Shown here piece after piece: positions 18,637 through 20,953 of a DNA stretch of 20,953 nucleotides. The notes below the pieces were generated by a model, which ran no database searches, had not been told where the DNA came from, and saw only the letters and a list, made by a program, of their open reading frames with translations. This stretch comes from Gnetum montanum (Eukaryota; Streptophyta; Gnetopsida; Gnetales; Gnetaceae). Location of the stretch: contig MNCI01026912.1 in the NCBI GenBank assembly GCA_015680685.1, positions 864,599-885,551 of the forward strand, written 5' to 3'. Position 1 is the stretch's first letter. Each line of letters starts with the position of its first letter. Made by a program: the position numbers and the translations under genes.

Positions 18637-19680
18637 TCGTTCTAGATGTCTGTGCATTAAAATCTTACGTATCTTCTCGTCTTCGGAATCTTACGTTCTT
18701 CTTCTGTTCTGAATCTTACCAGAAACTTCAATTCACTGTGGCCAGCAAGTAATCAAGATTCATGGCATTAGCATGACACAGACCACAGAAAACAAGGGAG
18801 TACCAATGAATAAACAAGCACACGGAAATCACGAAAGGGCTACTTTGGTAACCGAAGGCCGAAGGGCCAAGTTTTGGTCATACGGAAATCAAGTTTGGGA
18901 CGGGGCGTGCGAGAAAAACATTGCATTTGCATGGATTGGCCTGCGAGCGTCAAAGGTTCCGCCATGACTCACACATTCACGCGCGTGGTTATTGATCATT
19001 GCCGGTTTTTGCTCTTTTTCTCATATCTCTGCTGAAAAAAGAAAAAGCAAAACAGGGTCATCGCCATGGCTCATGAGTCATGACCATGATGACGGATGGA
19101 TGCTTGTTCAACTTTTTTTAAAAATCTGTTTGCTTATGAGCCAACGAAACCCACCAGCACATGGCTAATTGCCATATGCAAGCTCATGGTGCTCTGTCCT
19201 CAACATCCCAAACGTTTTCAATCATTGTAGGTGAGGTGAGTTAGTGGGCTGTGCCTAGTTTAGGTAAGCGATGTCTTTTTATAATGTGGTTGTCTTCAAC
19301 CTAGCCCTATGGCGCTACTCATAGATGGTCATTGAACAAAAGTAGTAGGAGACGTGATTTGTTATAAATTTAGTTGAGGCGTGAGGGTTAATTTCATTCC
19401 TAGAAAGACTGAATTGAGTAACTGTTGAGGCCAACCTCACCCATGCTAGGCATAGGGCCTTGATTAACAGTGAACACCCTTAATATAAATTAAAAGACAA
19501 ATTTTAAAAGAAAAAATAAATTAATACATACAAATCATGAGCAATAGGACATCACCCACCATTAAAAATAAAAATAAATAAAATGAGGACCAACCAATGT
19601 GCCTTTTAAAATAAAATAAAATATAAACTTAAGGTTTTTTTTTGTGGTTTTGTTTTTAGGTGGTTCGCGGTTAACGTGGA
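18637..19680. other. No recognised gene; small tandem repeat and A-rich tract
   Basis: A degenerate 25-26-bp tandem repeat starts just past the arm, with AATCTTAC at 18661, 18687 and 18712. An A/T-rich tract rich in AAATAAA lies at 19490-19640. The longest plus-strand frame (18773-18967, 64 codons) shows nothing recognisable. I see no RNA gene or element termini here. Confidence 0.5.
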
Positions 19681-19695
19681 AAGGTGGCCAGCAAT

Positions 19696-19741
19696 TAGGG
19701 TTAGGTTTTCTCCTCCCTCCTACAGGGCCGCCGCTATAAAT
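19696..19741 (+). promoter_or_regulatory. Telo-box plus TATA box, probable promoter
   Basis: TTAGGGTTAGG at 19696-19706 is followed by a pyrimidine tract (TTTTCTCCTCCCTCC) and a TATA box, CTATAAATGAGG, at 19735-19741. Telo-box, pyrimidine tract and TATA close together are common at plant gene and LTR promoters. Transcription would start near 19770 into a GC-rich leader. Confidence 0.4.
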
Positions 19742-20700
19742 GAGGGGAGAGAAGGCAGATTTTCTAGAGCGGGCTTCTCTGGCAGGCAGATCCGGCCCTG
19801 CTCATACCAGTTTCGGTCCTCGAAACAGATCTGGCCCTGCGCCGATTTTAGGCCATGGTTTTGTCATTGGCTGCCCCTCAGTTCCTGCGCCCCACAGGTC
19901 AGGCCCTTTTACGCCGGCACCTGTGCCGACTCCGCGCAGATCCTGCGCCCACAGCAACGACAGCAAAGGTGACACATGTTTCTTTGACGGCGGTGTGCGA
20001 TCAGGCCCCCCCCCCCCCCACAGGGTAGATCTGTCCCTTCACGTCCCAGATCTGTCATTTCTAGGCCGTGTTCACCTCCTTCCTCGCATGCGCGCTCCGT
20101 CCCTCCACCTTCGCCTTCGTCGCAGCCTACCTACTCTGCGCCTGCTCTAGCCTCTTTCAAGCCCACCGCCTGCTGTCGCAGATCTACACACACCGACGCC
20201 AGATCTGTTAGATCTGCAAACCCCGCGGCCCTAGCTGCACGCGAAACTACGACATCTCTCTGTCTTCCTCCGCAGCCACTGTTCTTCCACCCGTTGCAGC
20301 CCATCCGCCTTCGCTGCAGCCCGCGCCTGCACAGTCTGCTCCATGCGTGGTGAGATCTGTGCGCCCTCTGTTTTTCTTCCCGCGGCCCATAGCAACAACC
20401 GCGCCTTCAGTCGCAACCGCGGCAACGACGGCAAGCTCGCTCGGGTGGTTGGCGGTCTCTCCTGCGTCGGCAACGACACTCAGTCTTCTTCCAGCGGCTG
20501 CGCATAGGCTTTGCCCAGCTGCTACGTGTAGAGCAACATCAACACCGCGCACGGTACACCTCCCTTTCACAGGGAGGTCTCACGGGCAGATTCTGGTTTT
20601 TTTTATTTTTCCTGGTTCTTTTATTTTCTCAGTCTCCCGTCAGTTGCAGGTTCTCTGGGGTTCGGCAGCGAGCAGTCCTCTTATCTTCCAAGTAGTTGTT
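19742..20700 (+). other. GC-rich region downstream of the TATA box, with recurring AGATCTG
   Basis: GC-rich sequence in an otherwise AT-rich neighbourhood. Open frames of 98, 136 and 147 codons on the plus strand are rich in Pro, Arg, Ala and Thr with no domain I recognise, and the minus strand is open as well, so coding is not shown. AGATCTG occurs at 19827, 20027, 20048, 20201, 20210 and 20353. A run of 14 Cs is at 20006-20019. It ends in a T-rich stretch and TCAGTTGCAG (about 20639-20648), which could be a splice acceptor. It may be the leader of a gene or of an LTR element whose body is off the right edge. Confidence 0.3.
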
Positions 20701-20739
20701 GCATGTGCCACAAAGGCAGCAACAGCAGGACATATGAAA

Positions 20740-20953
20740 GTTGAAGTTTTGAATTATTTATCATGTTATAAATCGCACGAATTATTTTAAGTTTCCAATA
20801 TTAAATTAAATTTAAGTATTTAAATATTAAATCAAATTTAAGCTTTTGTTTTGATATTTTGTTTAAAATATTGTTATTATCGTTTTGTCACATAGCCCTT
20901 TCCAGCTGAGACTATTCCCGGGTTTCCGTACCCATACGGGAGGCACCCTAGGC
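20740..20953. other. AT-rich tail of the window
   Basis: TTAAAT-rich low-complexity sequence to about 20880, then a GC-richer end with a small hairpin (CCGTA-CCCA-TACGG, 20926-20939). No gene is visible. Confidence 0.4.

Noticed and set aside
18773-18967. A 64-codon ORF
   Set aside because: Short, no recognisable motif, no promoter signal; expected by chance.
20347-20790. A 147-codon Ala/Thr-rich ORF
   Set aside because: Both strands are open in this GC-rich tract, the composition is low complexity, and no domain or signal is recognisable.

Overview
The window is eukaryotic, from a repeat-rich land-plant nuclear genome, most likely a seed plant. The evidence is one intron-containing class XI leucine-rich-repeat receptor kinase gene of the CEPR1/XIP1 type, a Ty3/Gypsy element of the Athila/Tat type with a tRNA-Asp-like primer site, a plant-type L1 LINE with a C-terminal zf-RVT zinc finger, and telo-box promoter motifs. 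The species cannot be named from the sequence. There are no operons, CRISPR arrays or rRNA genes.

Layout. 1-431: the 3' part of an LTR in + orientation, ending exactly at its terminal CA inside the reverse transcriptase of a second element. 432-5418: a decayed Ty3/Gypsy element on the minus strand (LTR about 4404-5418, primer site 4385-4402, ruined gag, a protease-end fragment, truncated RT), with a tRNA-derived SINE-like unit at about 5285-5400. 5419-6452: mostly unassigned, with a TATA-like box and an orphan ORF. 6453-7716: left arm of a long inverted repeat. 7717-9565: unassigned 3' flank of the receptor gene. 9566-13200 (minus): intact-looking two-exon receptor kinase gene, 958 aa, intron 9913-10670. 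13352-13960: inner part of the right arm. 13961-18175: intrusion of a 3'- and 5'-truncated LINE on the minus strand, with an assembly scar around an N at 14182 and a GC-rich segment at 17.76-18.17 kb. 18176-18636: outer part of the right arm. 18637-20953: no recognised gene, except a TATA box plus telo-box followed by about 0.9 kb of GC-rich sequence carrying a recurring 7-mer, then AT-rich sequence.

Main point: the only convincing gene lies between two arms of an interrupted inverted repeat (6453-7716 against 13352-13960 plus 18176-18636). The arms are about 95% identical by hand count. The right arm starts 152 bp upstream of the start codon, so it probably supplies the promoter. The left arm would put the same sequence, facing the gene, beyond its 3' end. 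This could be a captured gene in a long-TIR or foldback-type element, or a local inverted duplication around the gene, with possible antisense or dsRNA consequences. A near-identical island in the inner arms that overlaps an outward-reading open frame is the most puzzling part of it.
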